Part shown: piece by piece, positions 8,132 through 15,577 of the stretch
How the letters are laid out: every line of letters begins with the position of its first letter
Position numbering within the stretch: the stretch's first letter is position 1
DNA from: Sulfurimonas sp. UBA6014
GTDB lineage: Bacteria; Campylobacterota; Campylobacteria; Campylobacterales; Sulfurimonadaceae
Assembly (NCBI GenBank): GCA_002428085.1
Contig: DJAA01000044.1
Location: 31,214-62,387 of the forward strand
Direction of reading: 5' to 3'
Length of the DNA: 31,174 nt
The notes under the pieces: model-generated
The model's input: the letters and a program-made list of their open reading frames with translations, nothing else
Told to the model about the DNA's origin: nothing
The model's database searches: none
Position numbers and translations under genes: made by a program

Positions 8132-8509
8132 ATGAAGAGACTTGAAGAGTTTGCAGCACTCACAGATACTGAAGAGTATTTCGATTTTTTTGACGTTGAA
8201 TATGATGAGCGTTTAGTCTATGTGAAGCGTTTTCATATCCTAAAAAAATACGGTGAGATGATAGAAAAGGGAGAGGCTGAAAATTTTCAAAGTGAAGAGA
8301 AAAAACTCGCCTTCTATAAATTTGCACTCATCACTGTGTATAAAAATTTTGAGAATGGATACACGCCATCTGCAGCAGATGTTTGGGCGATGTATGATAA
8401 TCCTAGTGCTTGTAGTTCTTGTGCAACTTCAACGAGCTGTCATGATTTAGAGGAGGTCTCAAATGGAGTACACGCCTGCGCAAGCCGCTCAAATATCAGC
8501 TTCAACTAA
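8132..8509 (+). CDS. nifW: Nitrogenase-stabilising protein NifW with Cys-rich tail
   Basis: A 125-residue protein whose first 90 residues match NifW: LEEFAALTDTEEYFDFFDVEYDERLVYVKRFHILKKYG, followed by the helical LAFYKFALITVYKNFE. NifW associates with the MoFe protein and protects or matures it, notably under O2. The C-terminal extension carries C94, C97, C103 and C116, not a usual NifW feature. The last 47 bases overlap nifZ. The start is preceded by AAGGGGAA. It is the first gene of nifW-nifZ-fdx-fdx. Confidence 0.87.
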   Translation: MKRLEEFAALTDTEEYFDFFDVEYDERLVYVKRFHILKKYGEMIEKGEAENFQSEEKKLAFYKFALITVYKNFENGYTPSAADVWAMYDNPSACSSCATSTSCHDLEEVSNGVHACASRSNISFN

Positions 8510-8864
8510 GGACAGAATACTTCCTGTATTTCACCTAGGTCAACGTGTTCGCATGACTAAGCCTATTCGAAATGACGGCTCGAACCCATTTAATGAACCA
8601 AACGAGATTTTGATTCCTGCGGGTGCGGAGGGGTATGTCAAACACATAGGCGATTGGCTTCAAGTCATCCGCATTTATGAGGTTCATTTTATTGAAGAGG
8701 GGAACACGTATGGGTGTCGTGAAGCTGAACTTCAAGCCATAGATGATGTGGACGGATATGATGAGATAGAAGAAGAGCTTCGTTGGCTTCGTGAGCATAG
8801 AGCACAAAAAGCGTATAAAAAAGCACTTTTAGAGCAATCTCAAAAAGAAGGAGAGGTATCTTAA
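8463..8864 (+). CDS. nifZ: NifZ family protein
   Basis: A 133-residue NifZ: FHLGQRVRMTKPIRNDG, then IPAGAEGYVKHIGDWLQVIRIYEVHF and YGCREAELQAID, the conserved core of the family. NifZ helps mature the second P-cluster of the MoFe protein. An excellent Shine-Dalgarno (GAGGAGG) just upstream of the ATG at 8463 supports this start even though it lies inside nifW (47-base overlap). The C terminus is a charged helix. Confidence 0.92.
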   Translation: MEYTPAQAAQISASTKDRILPVFHLGQRVRMTKPIRNDGSNPFNEPNEILIPAGAEGYVKHIGDWLQVIRIYEVHFIEEGNTYGCREAELQAIDDVDGYDEIEEELRWLREHRAQKAYKKALLEQSQKEGEVS

Positions 8865-8899
8865 TTTTTGCGATTTGACTAATCTTAGAGGGAGAAAAC

Positions 8900-9295
8900 A
8901 TGGTAAATATTATTTTTTGTGGATTTGGCGAAGGCATGGATAAGCGTGTTTTTGCAAAACAAGGGGATTTGCTCTTGCGTGTTGCACTAAATAACGGGGT
9001 ACTGATACCAACAGACTGTAAAGACGGAATGTGTGGAAGTTGTGCTGTTAGAATTGAAGAACTTGATTCCAATCCTGATGAACCGATATTCGAGAGTAAA
9101 GTAGATCCAGATTTATGGAACAAAGACAAATACACAACGTATATGGAAGATAAAGAGCTTCATACTTTGGTTGAAATGGGTGCTATCTCTAAAAAGGAAG
9201 CAGAGTCAGCACAGCAATATGCTCAACAAACACCAGTTAGACTAGCCTGCCAATGTATCATCAAAGGCCCAATGTTAATTAAACCATTCGAATAA
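8900..9295 (+). CDS. [2Fe-2S] ferredoxin-like protein with inserted loop
   Basis: A 131-residue plant-type [2Fe-2S] ferredoxin fold. Cluster ligands are C40, C45, C48 (TDCKDGMCGSCAV) and C117 (RLACQC). The stretch between the third and fourth ligands is about 68 residues, roughly twice that of ordinary members, because of an insert at about 53-95 that includes DPDLWNKDKYTTYMEDKELH. It is preceded by GAGGGAGAA. It probably feeds electrons to nitrogenase or to a maturation enzyme. It is the first of two tandem ferredoxins downstream of nifZ. Confidence 0.85.
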   Translation: MVNIIFCGFGEGMDKRVFAKQGDLLLRVALNNGVLIPTDCKDGMCGSCAVRIEELDSNPDEPIFESKVDPDLWNKDKYTTYMEDKELHTLVEMGAISKKEAESAQQYAQQTPVRLACQCIIKGPMLIKPFE

Positions 9296-9304
9296 GGAAA
9301 AAAA

Positions 9305-9595
9305 ATGACAACAAGAGTAGAAATCATAAATGACTTTTTAGCAGTAAATGTTAAACCAGGTAAAACTATTCAAGATATAGTTGAAGCTTCGGGTAGTGCT
9401 CTTCCATTTGGTTGCCGTGATGGCGAATGTGGTACTTGTATTGTGAGTATTGAGTCAGGGATGGAGTTTTTAAGCCCTATGACTGACAAAGAAGTAGCAG
9501 TGATGAAAATGCTTAATGAAAAAAGTCCTAAAGCTCGTCTTTCATGCCAGATGAAAATTGTAGAGCCAAACGGTTTAATACGTATAAAATATTAA
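9305..9595 (+). CDS. [2Fe-2S] ferredoxin
   Basis: A 96-residue ferredoxin with ligands C37, C42, C45 (FGCRDGECGTC) and C81 (RLSCQM), typical of small plant-type or FesI-like nif ferredoxins. It starts 9 bases after the preceding ferredoxin with AAGGAAA upstream. It is clearly paralogous to the ferredoxin at 17919 (shared FGC-x4-C-x2-C and SGMEFL), suggesting two related electron carriers in separate sigma-54-type units. Confidence 0.87.
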   Translation: MTTRVEIINDFLAVNVKPGKTIQDIVEASGSALPFGCRDGECGTCIVSIESGMEFLSPMTDKEVAVMKMLNEKSPKARLSCQMKIVEPNGLIRIKY

Positions 9596-9604
9596 ACTTT
9601 TCTT

Positions 9605-9660
9605 GTCATCGCGAATTTTTCTTCTCATCGCGAGGCACGAAACCACCTCGGTAATCCCTT
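9605..9660. repeat. Possible degenerate GTCATTGCGAG-type dispersed repeat
   Basis: The stretch TCATCGCGAGGCACGAAACC, continuing to CGGTAATCCC, resembles the common bacterial dispersed palindrome (TCATTGCGAG...CGAA...GGCAATC). TCATCGCGA itself occurs twice, at 9606-9614 and 9625-9633. CGAGG at 9631 can pair with CCTCG at 9646. It lies between the ferredoxin and the rpoN promoter. Confidence 0.4.
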
Positions 9661-9682
9661 CCTTTTTGTAGCAATGCATATC

Positions 9683-9698
9683 TAGAACAAAAAATGCA
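9683..9698 (+). promoter_or_regulatory. Probable sigma-54 promoter of the nif-linked rpoN
   Basis: Reads TAGAACAAAAAATGCA. AG at 9684-9685 and GC at 9696-9697 are separated by 10 bases. The leader to the ATG at 9775 is longer than for the other units. The arrangement suggests the sigma factor gene is itself sigma-54-dependent. Confidence 0.7.
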
Positions 9699-9774
9699 GT
9701 TGAACATTTAAATGGCAACATTTAGAAGACAAAGTGCAACAGAATAAGTATAATTATACAAAGAGGGTCATTCC

Positions 9775-11043
9775 ATGGAGCAAAATTTTAATTTCAAGCA
9801 AAAACAATTGCCTAGGCTCCATATGCAAACGTGGTTGCCTCTATTACAATGTTCGCTGAACGATTTAGAAAAACATATTCAAGTCATAACAAATGAAAAT
9901 CCTTGTCTTGAGTCGAAGTCTGGTTTTGAAGTTCCAGAAGGATCTTCTAGTAAATCCCATACTGCGTATTTAGAGACACAAAACCGTGTTTCCAATACAT
10001 CAAGTGATGAGATTGAGTGGATGAGCGTTTCAACAGAATCTTTGTATGAAAAATTAGATTTTCAGATTGCTGCACCACTTTTTCCAACGCCCATCTCACA
10101 AAAAATAGCCAAGCAAATTTTGATGTATATCGATGAAGAGGGTTACTTTGATGGCGATATTAAAGAAATTGCAATTGAGTGTAAAACAGATGCGCATAAT
10201 GTGGAAAAAATCCGCCAACGTTTTGCTTATTTAGAGCCATCAGGGGTAGGTGCGCGAGATTATAAAGAGTCTTTTCTTTTTCAGTTGAATGATTATGACC
10301 TTGATGATGAGTTAAGTATTTTACTCAGCGCTGTCATCATCCAATTTGAAAAAATTGAAAAATTTATAGCGCATCCAAGAATGCATGATGCGAAACATAT
10401 TTTAAAACAATTAAGAAATCCGCCAGCTATTGCCTACATGGAGCAGAATATGCAGGTGTTGCCAGATATATTTATAGAATTAAAAGGGTCTGAATTGACT
10501 CTAAAAATCAATCATGATTTTTATCCTGATTTAAAAGTCACTCAGATCAATAAATATGAAAATTTTGCAAAGCAGAAATTTAAAGAAGCAAGAGAGCTCG
10601 TAAAATTGTTAGATTTACGCAAGGCAACCCTTTATAATATTGGGCTTGTTCTTATTGAAAAGCAATATGATTTTTTTATGGGAGGAGAGCTTAAACCTTT
10701 AAGACTTCAAGATGTGGCAGACATACTAAGCTTTAATGAATCGACTATCTCGCGTGCTATAAGCGATAAATACTTAGAGTGTGAGCGAGGTGTTTTTGCA
10801 TTCAAAGATTTTTTTTCAAATGCAATCGGGGAAGTTTCAACCCCAGAAATAAAACATTTCATACAAAAATTGGTTGATAGTGAAGATAAAAATAAGCCAC
10901 TAAGCGACAAAGTGCTCCATGAGATGATAGAAGAGCGTTTTCACCTAAAAATGGTACGAAGATCTATCGCCAAATACCGTCAAGAGCTCAATATCGCATC
11001 TTTTAAAGAGCGCAGTTTTCTTTATCAGCTTGAAATGTTATAA
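9775..11043 (+). CDS. rpoN: RNA polymerase sigma-54 factor, nif-cluster copy
   Basis: A 422-residue sigma-54. Region I is recognisable (QTWLPLLQCSLNDLEKHI and NENPCLES). The core-binding region has RFAYLEPSGVGARDYKESFLFQL. The helix-turn-helix lies at about 309-334 (LQDVADILSFNESTISRAI, then KYLECERGVFAFKDFFS). The RpoN box near 393-402 reads VRRSIAKYRQ against the usual ARRTVAKYRE. Sigma-54 recognises -24/-12 promoters and needs an AAA+ activator, here presumably NifA (15571). Campylobacterota normally have one chromosomal rpoN for flagella, so this is probably a second, nif-dedicated copy. The acidic region II is short. Confidence 0.94.
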   Translation: MEQNFNFKQKQLPRLHMQTWLPLLQCSLNDLEKHIQVITNENPCLESKSGFEVPEGSSSKSHTAYLETQNRVSNTSSDEIEWMSVSTESLYEKLDFQIAAPLFPTPISQKIAKQILMYIDEEGYFDGDIKEIAIECKTDAHNVEKIRQRFAYLEPSGVGARDYKESFLFQLNDYDLDDELSILLSAVIIQFEKIEKFIAHPRMHDAKHILKQLRNPPAIAYMEQNMQVLPDIFIELKGSELTLKINHDFYPDLKVTQINKYENFAKQKFKEARELVKLLDLRKATLYNIGLVLIEKQYDFFMGGELKPLRLQDVADILSFNESTISRAISDKYLECERGVFAFKDFFSNAIGEVSTPEIKHFIQKLVDSEDKNKPLSDKVLHEMIEERFHLKMVRRSIAKYRQELNIASFKERSFLYQLEML

Positions 11044-11072
11044 GTTGTTTTCACAATATGAAAGGATGGATT

Positions 11073-11108
11073 CTCCTAGCAACAGTCAAATTCTGTTGTA
11101 TCTAGGAG
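11073..11108. terminator. Hairpin between convergent rpoN and cowN
   Basis: CTCCTAG-CAACAG (11073-11085) pairs with CTGTTG (11093-11098) and CTAGGAG (11102-11108), leaving a three-base bulge. It straddles the cowN stop codon and lies 30 bases after the rpoN stop, so it could terminate both converging transcripts. Confidence 0.6.
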
Positions 11109-11375
11109 TTGCAGCCCTTTTTCAAATTTGTATCTTTCAAATAAATCTTCTATATAAAATACATTGGAACAGACTACATACAGGGTATCTCTTCCAAGTT
11201 CATCTACGGGTGTTGTAGTGTAGTCATCGGGCAGTTTTGTCTCAAATCTTCGCCAAAATTCATTTTTCGCTTCAGACTCTTGTTGAAATAATTCGTTCAT
11301 AGCATCTAAAACTAATTTTGCATTATTGTAGCAGTCGATATTTTCAAATGTTATGTATCTGTTGACTGTGCCCAT
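11076..11375 (-). CDS. cowN: N2-fixation sustaining protein CowN
   Basis: A 99-residue protein from the ATG at 11375, which has AAGGGG six bases upstream; the in-frame ATG at 11411 adds 12 unlikely residues. It matches CowN: RYITFENIDCYNNAKLVLDAMN, then NEFWRRFETKL, SNVFYIEDLFERY and a C-terminal Cys-Cys. CowN protects Mo-nitrogenase activity from carbon monoxide. It stands alone on the minus strand, convergent with rpoN and divergent from nifU, with its own possible sigma-54 site. Confidence 0.92.
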   Translation of the reverse strand: MGTVNRYITFENIDCYNNAKLVLDAMNELFQQESEAKNEFWRRFETKLPDDYTTTPVDELGRDTLYVVCSNVFYIEDLFERYKFEKGLQLLDTTEFDCC

Positions 11376-11406
11376 GTGTCCCCTTGTCACGTTATATCTT
11401 GCGTTG

Positions 11407-11422
11407 TGCAATTATGAAACTA
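11407..11422 (-). promoter_or_regulatory. Possible sigma-54 promoter of cowN
   Basis: On the minus strand it reads TAGTTTCATAATTGCA. AG and GC are 10 bases apart and A is at -11, as in the other nif promoters, but the AAC after AG is missing. The GC is about 33 bases before the cowN ATG. Confidence 0.45.
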
Positions 11423-11475
11423 GACGCTTAGAGTGCACCGCACAATGATGTTTCAGGATTACAACAAGAGGGTGT

Positions 11476-11491
11476 AAGAACAAAAAATGCA
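11476..11491 (+). promoter_or_regulatory. Probable sigma-54 promoter of the nifU operon
   Basis: Reads AAGAACAAAAAATGCA. AG at 11477-11478 and GC at 11489-11490 are 10 bases apart. The GC is 36 bases before the nifU ATG, the same spacing as at nifE. Confidence 0.72.
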
Positions 11492-11525
11492 TTCACCATT
11501 TTAAACTTAAGACAAAGAGGAACCT

Positions 11526-12497
11526 ATGGCAAGAAATGATTTAATTGGTGGTGCACTTTGGGAAGAGTACTCGCAAGAAGTACAAAGAAGAATGGATGCA
11601 CCGACGAACATGGGTGAGATTACTGAAGAAGAAAAAGGTGACAATGAGCTGATTATTGCCGACTTTGGTGCTGAGAGTTGTGGGGATGCGGTGCGTCTTT
11701 ATTGGCTTATCGACCCAAAGACGGATACTATTAAAAAAAGCAAGTTTAAGAGTTTTGGCTGTGGCACGGCTATCGCGTCATCTGACATGATGGCTGAGTT
11801 GTGTATGGACAAAACAGTCCAAGAAGCACTTAAAATTACCAACATAGATGTTGAAAAAGCACTCCGTGATACACCCGATATTCCTGCAGTTCCAGGGCAA
11901 AAAATGCACTGTTCTGTTATGGCATACGATGTGATAAAAAAAGCGGCTTCTATGTATATGAATGTTGACATGGAAAGTTTGGAGTCAGAGTTTATTATCT
12001 GTGAATGTGCCCGTGTTTCACAAGAGACCCTCAGCGAGGTCATAAAGCTCAATAAACTTACCACGGTAGAAGAGGTGACAAACTACACAAAAGCTGGTGG
12101 ATTTTGTAAGTCTTGCATAAAACCAGGTGGTCATGAGCATAAAGATATTTATATTGTAGATTTGCTCTTAGAGATAAATGAACAAAGAGTTATGGAAGAA
12201 AAAAGTCGCAAAATCATCGAAGCCAAGGGTGATGGTACATTTGAGACCATGAGTTTGGTGCAAAAAATTAAAGCTGTTGAGTCTATTTTAGAAGAGTTTA
12301 TTCGCCCTACGCTCAAAGCTGATGGCGGAAATGTTGAGCTAATCGATATTCAGCATGTAGAGGGGATTTTTGATGTGCTTATCAAGTATCAAGGGGAGTG
12401 CATGAGTTGCTCGATGAATACGACGACGACGCTTGCTGGTATTGAAGACATGTTAAAATTTAGACTCAAAGCGCCCATCAAGGTTGTGGTGAGATAA
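11526..12497 (+). CDS. nifU: Fe-S cluster scaffold protein NifU
   Basis: A 323-residue three-domain NifU. The IscU-like domain has C52 (AESCGDAVRLYW), C79 (FKSFGCGTAIASSDM) and C129 (KMHCSVMAYDVIKKA). The central [2Fe-2S] BFD-like domain has C159 and C161 (CECARVS) with C194 and C197 (GGFCKSC). The C-terminal NFU domain has ADGGNVELIDI and C292 and C295 (CMSC). NifU assembles clusters for NifH and NifB. The sequence resembles Helicobacter NifU, but nifS is not adjacent. AGAGGAACCT precedes the ATG. An overlap with the next gene (TAATG) couples their translation. Confidence 0.96.
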   Translation: MARNDLIGGALWEEYSQEVQRRMDAPTNMGEITEEEKGDNELIIADFGAESCGDAVRLYWLIDPKTDTIKKSKFKSFGCGTAIASSDMMAELCMDKTVQEALKITNIDVEKALRDTPDIPAVPGQKMHCSVMAYDVIKKAASMYMNVDMESLESEFIICECARVSQETLSEVIKLNKLTTVEEVTNYTKAGGFCKSCIKPGGHEHKDIYIVDLLLEINEQRVMEEKSRKIIEAKGDGTFETMSLVQKIKAVESILEEFIRPTLKADGGNVELIDIQHVEGIFDVLIKYQGECMSCSMNTTTTLAGIEDMLKFRLKAPIKVVVR

Positions 12498-13618
12498 TGA
12501 ATCATGCTACAAAAGAGGGGACATTTTCATATCTAAAGCAGTTTTCCAAATATAGCAAGGATTTCTACCGTTTTGATGGCGAGGTTTTTGTTTCATCTCT
12601 AGGGCTTGGCACTTTTCGCAAGGAACCTTACCGCGAAGAAAATTATATGGTGAACTATAAAGATTCTGTAAAGATGGCTATTTTAAATGGGATAAACCTC
12701 ATAGATACGGCTATAAACTACAGATACCAAACGAGTGAAAGAGAGATTGGTGAGGCACTTTTGGAACTTTTTAGTGAGGGCAAAGCCTCAAGAGAAGAGT
12801 TGGTTATCACCTCTAAAGCTGGATTTTTACCGCTTGATTTTCCTTTTCCTGAAAATCCCTATGAATGGATTGTGGAAAATGTCATCGAGAAAGGACTCTC
12901 TCCAAAAGAGGAGATTCTTGTCGACCAACATTGCATGACCCCTGCGTATCTGCGTTGGAGTGTCGAACAATCTTTAAAAAATCTACAACTAGAAACCATA
13001 GATATCTTTTTTTTACATAACCCCGAGATGCAATTGGGATACATTGACTACAAAACGCTCAAAAAAAGGGTAAAAAAAGCGTTTGAACTTTTCGAAAAGT
13101 TAGTCAAAGAGGGGAAGATTTGTAACTATGGCATTGCATGTTGGAATGGTTTTTTATATCATGAAGCGCATGATGAATACATCTCACTCCAAGATATGGT
13201 CGCAATCGCCGAAGAAGTCGGCGGCAAAAATCATCACTTTAAGTATGTGCAATCTCCTTATAACCTAGGAAAACCTGAAGCGTATAACTGCTCAAATCAG
13301 AGAGGTCCTGATGGAAAATACTACACGCTTATGCAAGCAGTTTCAGGGTATGGTTTAAAACTGATGGTCTCTTCTTCTTTGTTGCAGGCGAATGTTTTTA
13401 AAAGAAAGTTTGATGCTCAAGTGGGCGAACTGCTTGGAACAAGTGCACTTAATGATGTGGCAAGTGCTCTGCAGTTTGCCCGAACAGGTCAGGTTATGAG
13501 TGCTTTGTTTGGAGCAGTGAACCCTCGGCATGTGGAAGATAATTTGTTGTTGGCATATATTGCAAATCCACCTCGTGAAAATATGGATAGGCTTTTTGGG
13601 ATGAAACATGTTGTATGA
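12497..13618 (+). CDS. Aldo/keto reductase in the nifU operon
   Basis: A 373-residue NADPH-dependent aldo/keto reductase. The catalytic tetrad is visible: Asp and Tyr in LIDTAINYR, Lys in VITSKAG, and His in FFLHNPE. It contains the usual LGLGTF start of the barrel. The C-terminal barrel strands include KLMVSSSLLQANVF. The start codon overlaps the nifU stop and the end overlaps the next gene by 11 bases, so all three are translated together. An aldo/keto reductase is not a standard nif gene and its substrate is unknown. It could reduce an aldehyde or provide reductant-linked chemistry. Confidence 0.9.
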   Translation: MNHATKEGTFSYLKQFSKYSKDFYRFDGEVFVSSLGLGTFRKEPYREENYMVNYKDSVKMAILNGINLIDTAINYRYQTSEREIGEALLELFSEGKASREELVITSKAGFLPLDFPFPENPYEWIVENVIEKGLSPKEEILVDQHCMTPAYLRWSVEQSLKNLQLETIDIFFLHNPEMQLGYIDYKTLKKRVKKAFELFEKLVKEGKICNYGIACWNGFLYHEAHDEYISLQDMVAIAEEVGGKNHHFKYVQSPYNLGKPEAYNCSNQRGPDGKYYTLMQAVSGYGLKLMVSSSLLQANVFKRKFDAQVGELLGTSALNDVASALQFARTGQVMSALFGAVNPRHVEDNLLLAYIANPPRENMDRLFGMKHVV

Positions 13619-15257
13619 CGTCATAGTAGTTGGGAGTGGAATCTCAGGTTTATATGCAGCGCTTTATGCCAAAAAATCAGGTTTAAATGTTGCCGTTTTA
13701 ACCAAAGGAAATCCGTTTCGCTCAAACTCTTCCGTTGCATCGGGTGGATTTAATGCAGTAATAAATTTAGCCCAATATGACTCAATACAGCGTCATGTTG
13801 ATGACACAGTCAAAGGTTCTGATGGTCTTTCACATATATCAAAAATAGAAGGGATGTGCAAAGAAGCACCTCATATCATTTCAGAACTCAAAGAGATGGG
13901 AGTGAAATTTGATGAAGATGAAAATGGGAATCTTCAACAGCGTCCATTTGGTGGCGGAAGTGCGAATCGTACCTGTTATATAGCCGACAAAACGGGCGCT
14001 TCTATTGTTCAAACACTTTTTCTTGCGTGTCGCAATGAGGGGGTGCACATCCTCTCAAATCATAAATTTCTCAATATTACTAAATATAAAGGAGAATTGT
14101 CGGGGGTGACTGTTTTAAGGCGTCATAATTCTCAAGTTGTGGCTTTTGCCTGCAAGTCTTTAGTTCTCGCAGGCGGTGGGTATGCGGGAATCTTTCGAGG
14201 GTATAGTACAAATTCGCAAGAGAGTTCAGGAGATGTGATAGCTGCGGCACTTCGAGCTGGTATGCGGCTGAGTAATATGGAGTTTATTCAGTTTCATCCT
14301 ACGACATTAGTGCAAAGTGGAGCGCTTGTGAGTGAAGCAGCTCGTGGTGAAGGGGGTCATTTAATAGATGAAACGGGCAAGCGTTTTACAAATGAACTCA
14401 TGACGCGCGATAAGTTGTCCCGTGAAATTGTTCAACATATTCTTGCGGGACATAAAGTGTATCTGGATGTGCGACATTTGGGCAAAGAGGTGATAGAAAC
14501 AAAATTACCCTCTGCGCAAAAGTTGGCTCTTGGTATTGATATAGATCTTGTTAATGAGGTCCTTGAAATAGCCCCTTCGGCTCATTACAGCATAGGTGGA
14601 ATCTGGACAAGAGAAGACACATCGACTGATTTATCCAATGTTTTTGCTTGTGGTGAGTGTGCTGCTACGGGAGTTCATGGAGCCAATCGCCTTGGTGGCA
14701 ATTCTCTTTTAGAGGGGGCATACTTTGGACGTATGGCTGGTCTTGCCGCTGCGAGAAAAGCAAAAACACGAGAATTCCAACCAATTGATTATGCGTATGT
14801 TCAGTTAGAAGTACGCAGAGTAGAGCTTGTATTGCAAGGCGATAGCCTTTATAATATTAATTCTATGCGTAAAAGTTTGGGCGAACATCTTTTTCGAAAT
14901 ACTGGAGTGTTTAAGGATGAAAATTCTCTCCTTGATTCATTGGAATATGTTTATTATTTAATGGAGCGTCAATATGGCATGCATTGTATTAACAAAGATT
15001 TACATAATAATGTTGAATTGGCATCCATCTTAGAGTTTAAAAATGCTTTGCTTATTGCAGAGGCGATGATTCTTAGTGCACTCGAGAGAAAAGAGAGCAG
15101 AGGGGTCCATTATCGCCATGATTATCCAAATAAAGATGATAAAAACTTTAGTGTAGACTCTTTTATGGTACAGATTACCAATAGCTACTTAAAGGTCTCA
15201 TTTGGAACTCCCATCTATGCAGGTTTATGGTACAAGCTTAAAAAAATATTTAGTTAA
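13608..15257 (+). CDS. NadB/FrdA-family flavoprotein in the nifU operon
   Basis: A 549-residue FAD enzyme of the fumarate reductase/L-aspartate oxidase family. The FAD site is VVGSGISGLYAAL at the N terminus. Substrate-site residues of the family are H230 (FIQFHPTTL), R267/R272 (TRDKLSR) and H326 (HYSIGGI), followed by VHGANRLGGNSLLEG. The covalent-FAD His of fumarate reductase is absent (RSNSSVASGG), so FAD is non-covalent, as in NadB. It starts inside the end of the aldo/keto reductase gene. The reaction is unknown: aspartate oxidase (NAD synthesis) or a soluble fumarate reductase-like step are both possible. Confidence 0.87.
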   Translation: MLYDVIVVGSGISGLYAALYAKKSGLNVAVLTKGNPFRSNSSVASGGFNAVINLAQYDSIQRHVDDTVKGSDGLSHISKIEGMCKEAPHIISELKEMGVKFDEDENGNLQQRPFGGGSANRTCYIADKTGASIVQTLFLACRNEGVHILSNHKFLNITKYKGELSGVTVLRRHNSQVVAFACKSLVLAGGGYAGIFRGYSTNSQESSGDVIAAALRAGMRLSNMEFIQFHPTTLVQSGALVSEAARGEGGHLIDETGKRFTNELMTRDKLSREIVQHILAGHKVYLDVRHLGKEVIETKLPSAQKLALGIDIDLVNEVLEIAPSAHYSIGGIWTREDTSTDLSNVFACGECAATGVHGANRLGGNSLLEGAYFGRMAGLAAARKAKTREFQPIDYAYVQLEVRRVELVLQGDSLYNINSMRKSLGEHLFRNTGVFKDENSLLDSLEYVYYLMERQYGMHCINKDLHNNVELASILEFKNALLIAEAMILSALERKESRGVHYRHDYPNKDDKNFSVDSFMVQITNSYLKVSFGTPIYAGLWYKLKKIFS

Positions 15258-15316
15258 TAGGTATGGAAAAACGGACGAGTTCGTTTGAGTGATTAATAGT
15301 ATAAAAGGAGAAAAAA

Positions 15317-15538
15317 ATGGCAACGATAATGTTAAGAGAAAACGCGAACGGACAGGTAATTTTTTATTTGGCTAAAAGAGATATGGAAGAGATTATAGTG
15401 AGTTTTGAGTTTGAGAGTGATGAGAAGTGGGGCGGAAATGTAAGCCTCAGCAACGGAGATGTGTGGCACATTAAACCATGTGTCAAAAAGCTTCCTAACG
15501 AGATTGTCGCAACGATTGTCTCACGTGGCAATCACTAA
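15317..15538 (+). CDS. nifT: NifT/FixU family protein
   Basis: A 73-residue NifT: MATIMLRENANGQVIFYLAKRDMEEIIVSFE, then EKWGGNVSLSNGDVWHI. The function of NifT is unknown, but it is a conserved small nif protein. AAAAGGAG precedes the ATG. It is the last gene of nifU-AKR-flavoprotein-nifT, separated from the flavoprotein by 59 bases with no sigma-54 site visible. The stop codon is inside a hairpin. Confidence 0.9.
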   Translation: MATIMLRENANGQVIFYLAKRDMEEIIVSFEFESDEKWGGNVSLSNGDVWHIKPCVKKLPNEIVATIVSRGNH

Positions 15539-15548
15539 AGGTTGCCAC
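15525..15548 (+). terminator. Terminator hairpin at the nifT stop
   Basis: GTGGCAA (15525-15531) pairs with TTGCCAC (15542-15548). The sequence GAGTTTTT follows. It ends the nifU operon, with the nifT stop in the loop. Confidence 0.65.
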
Positions 15549-15554
15549 ATGGAG

Positions 15555-15577
15555 TTTTTAACTCAAAAGGTTAAAAA
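15555..15577 (-). terminator. Hairpin at the nifA 3' end
   Basis: TTTTTAAC (15555-15562) pairs with GTTAAAAA (15570-15577), covering the nifA stop. It is placed between the converging nifU operon and nifA and could terminate both. Confidence 0.45.
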
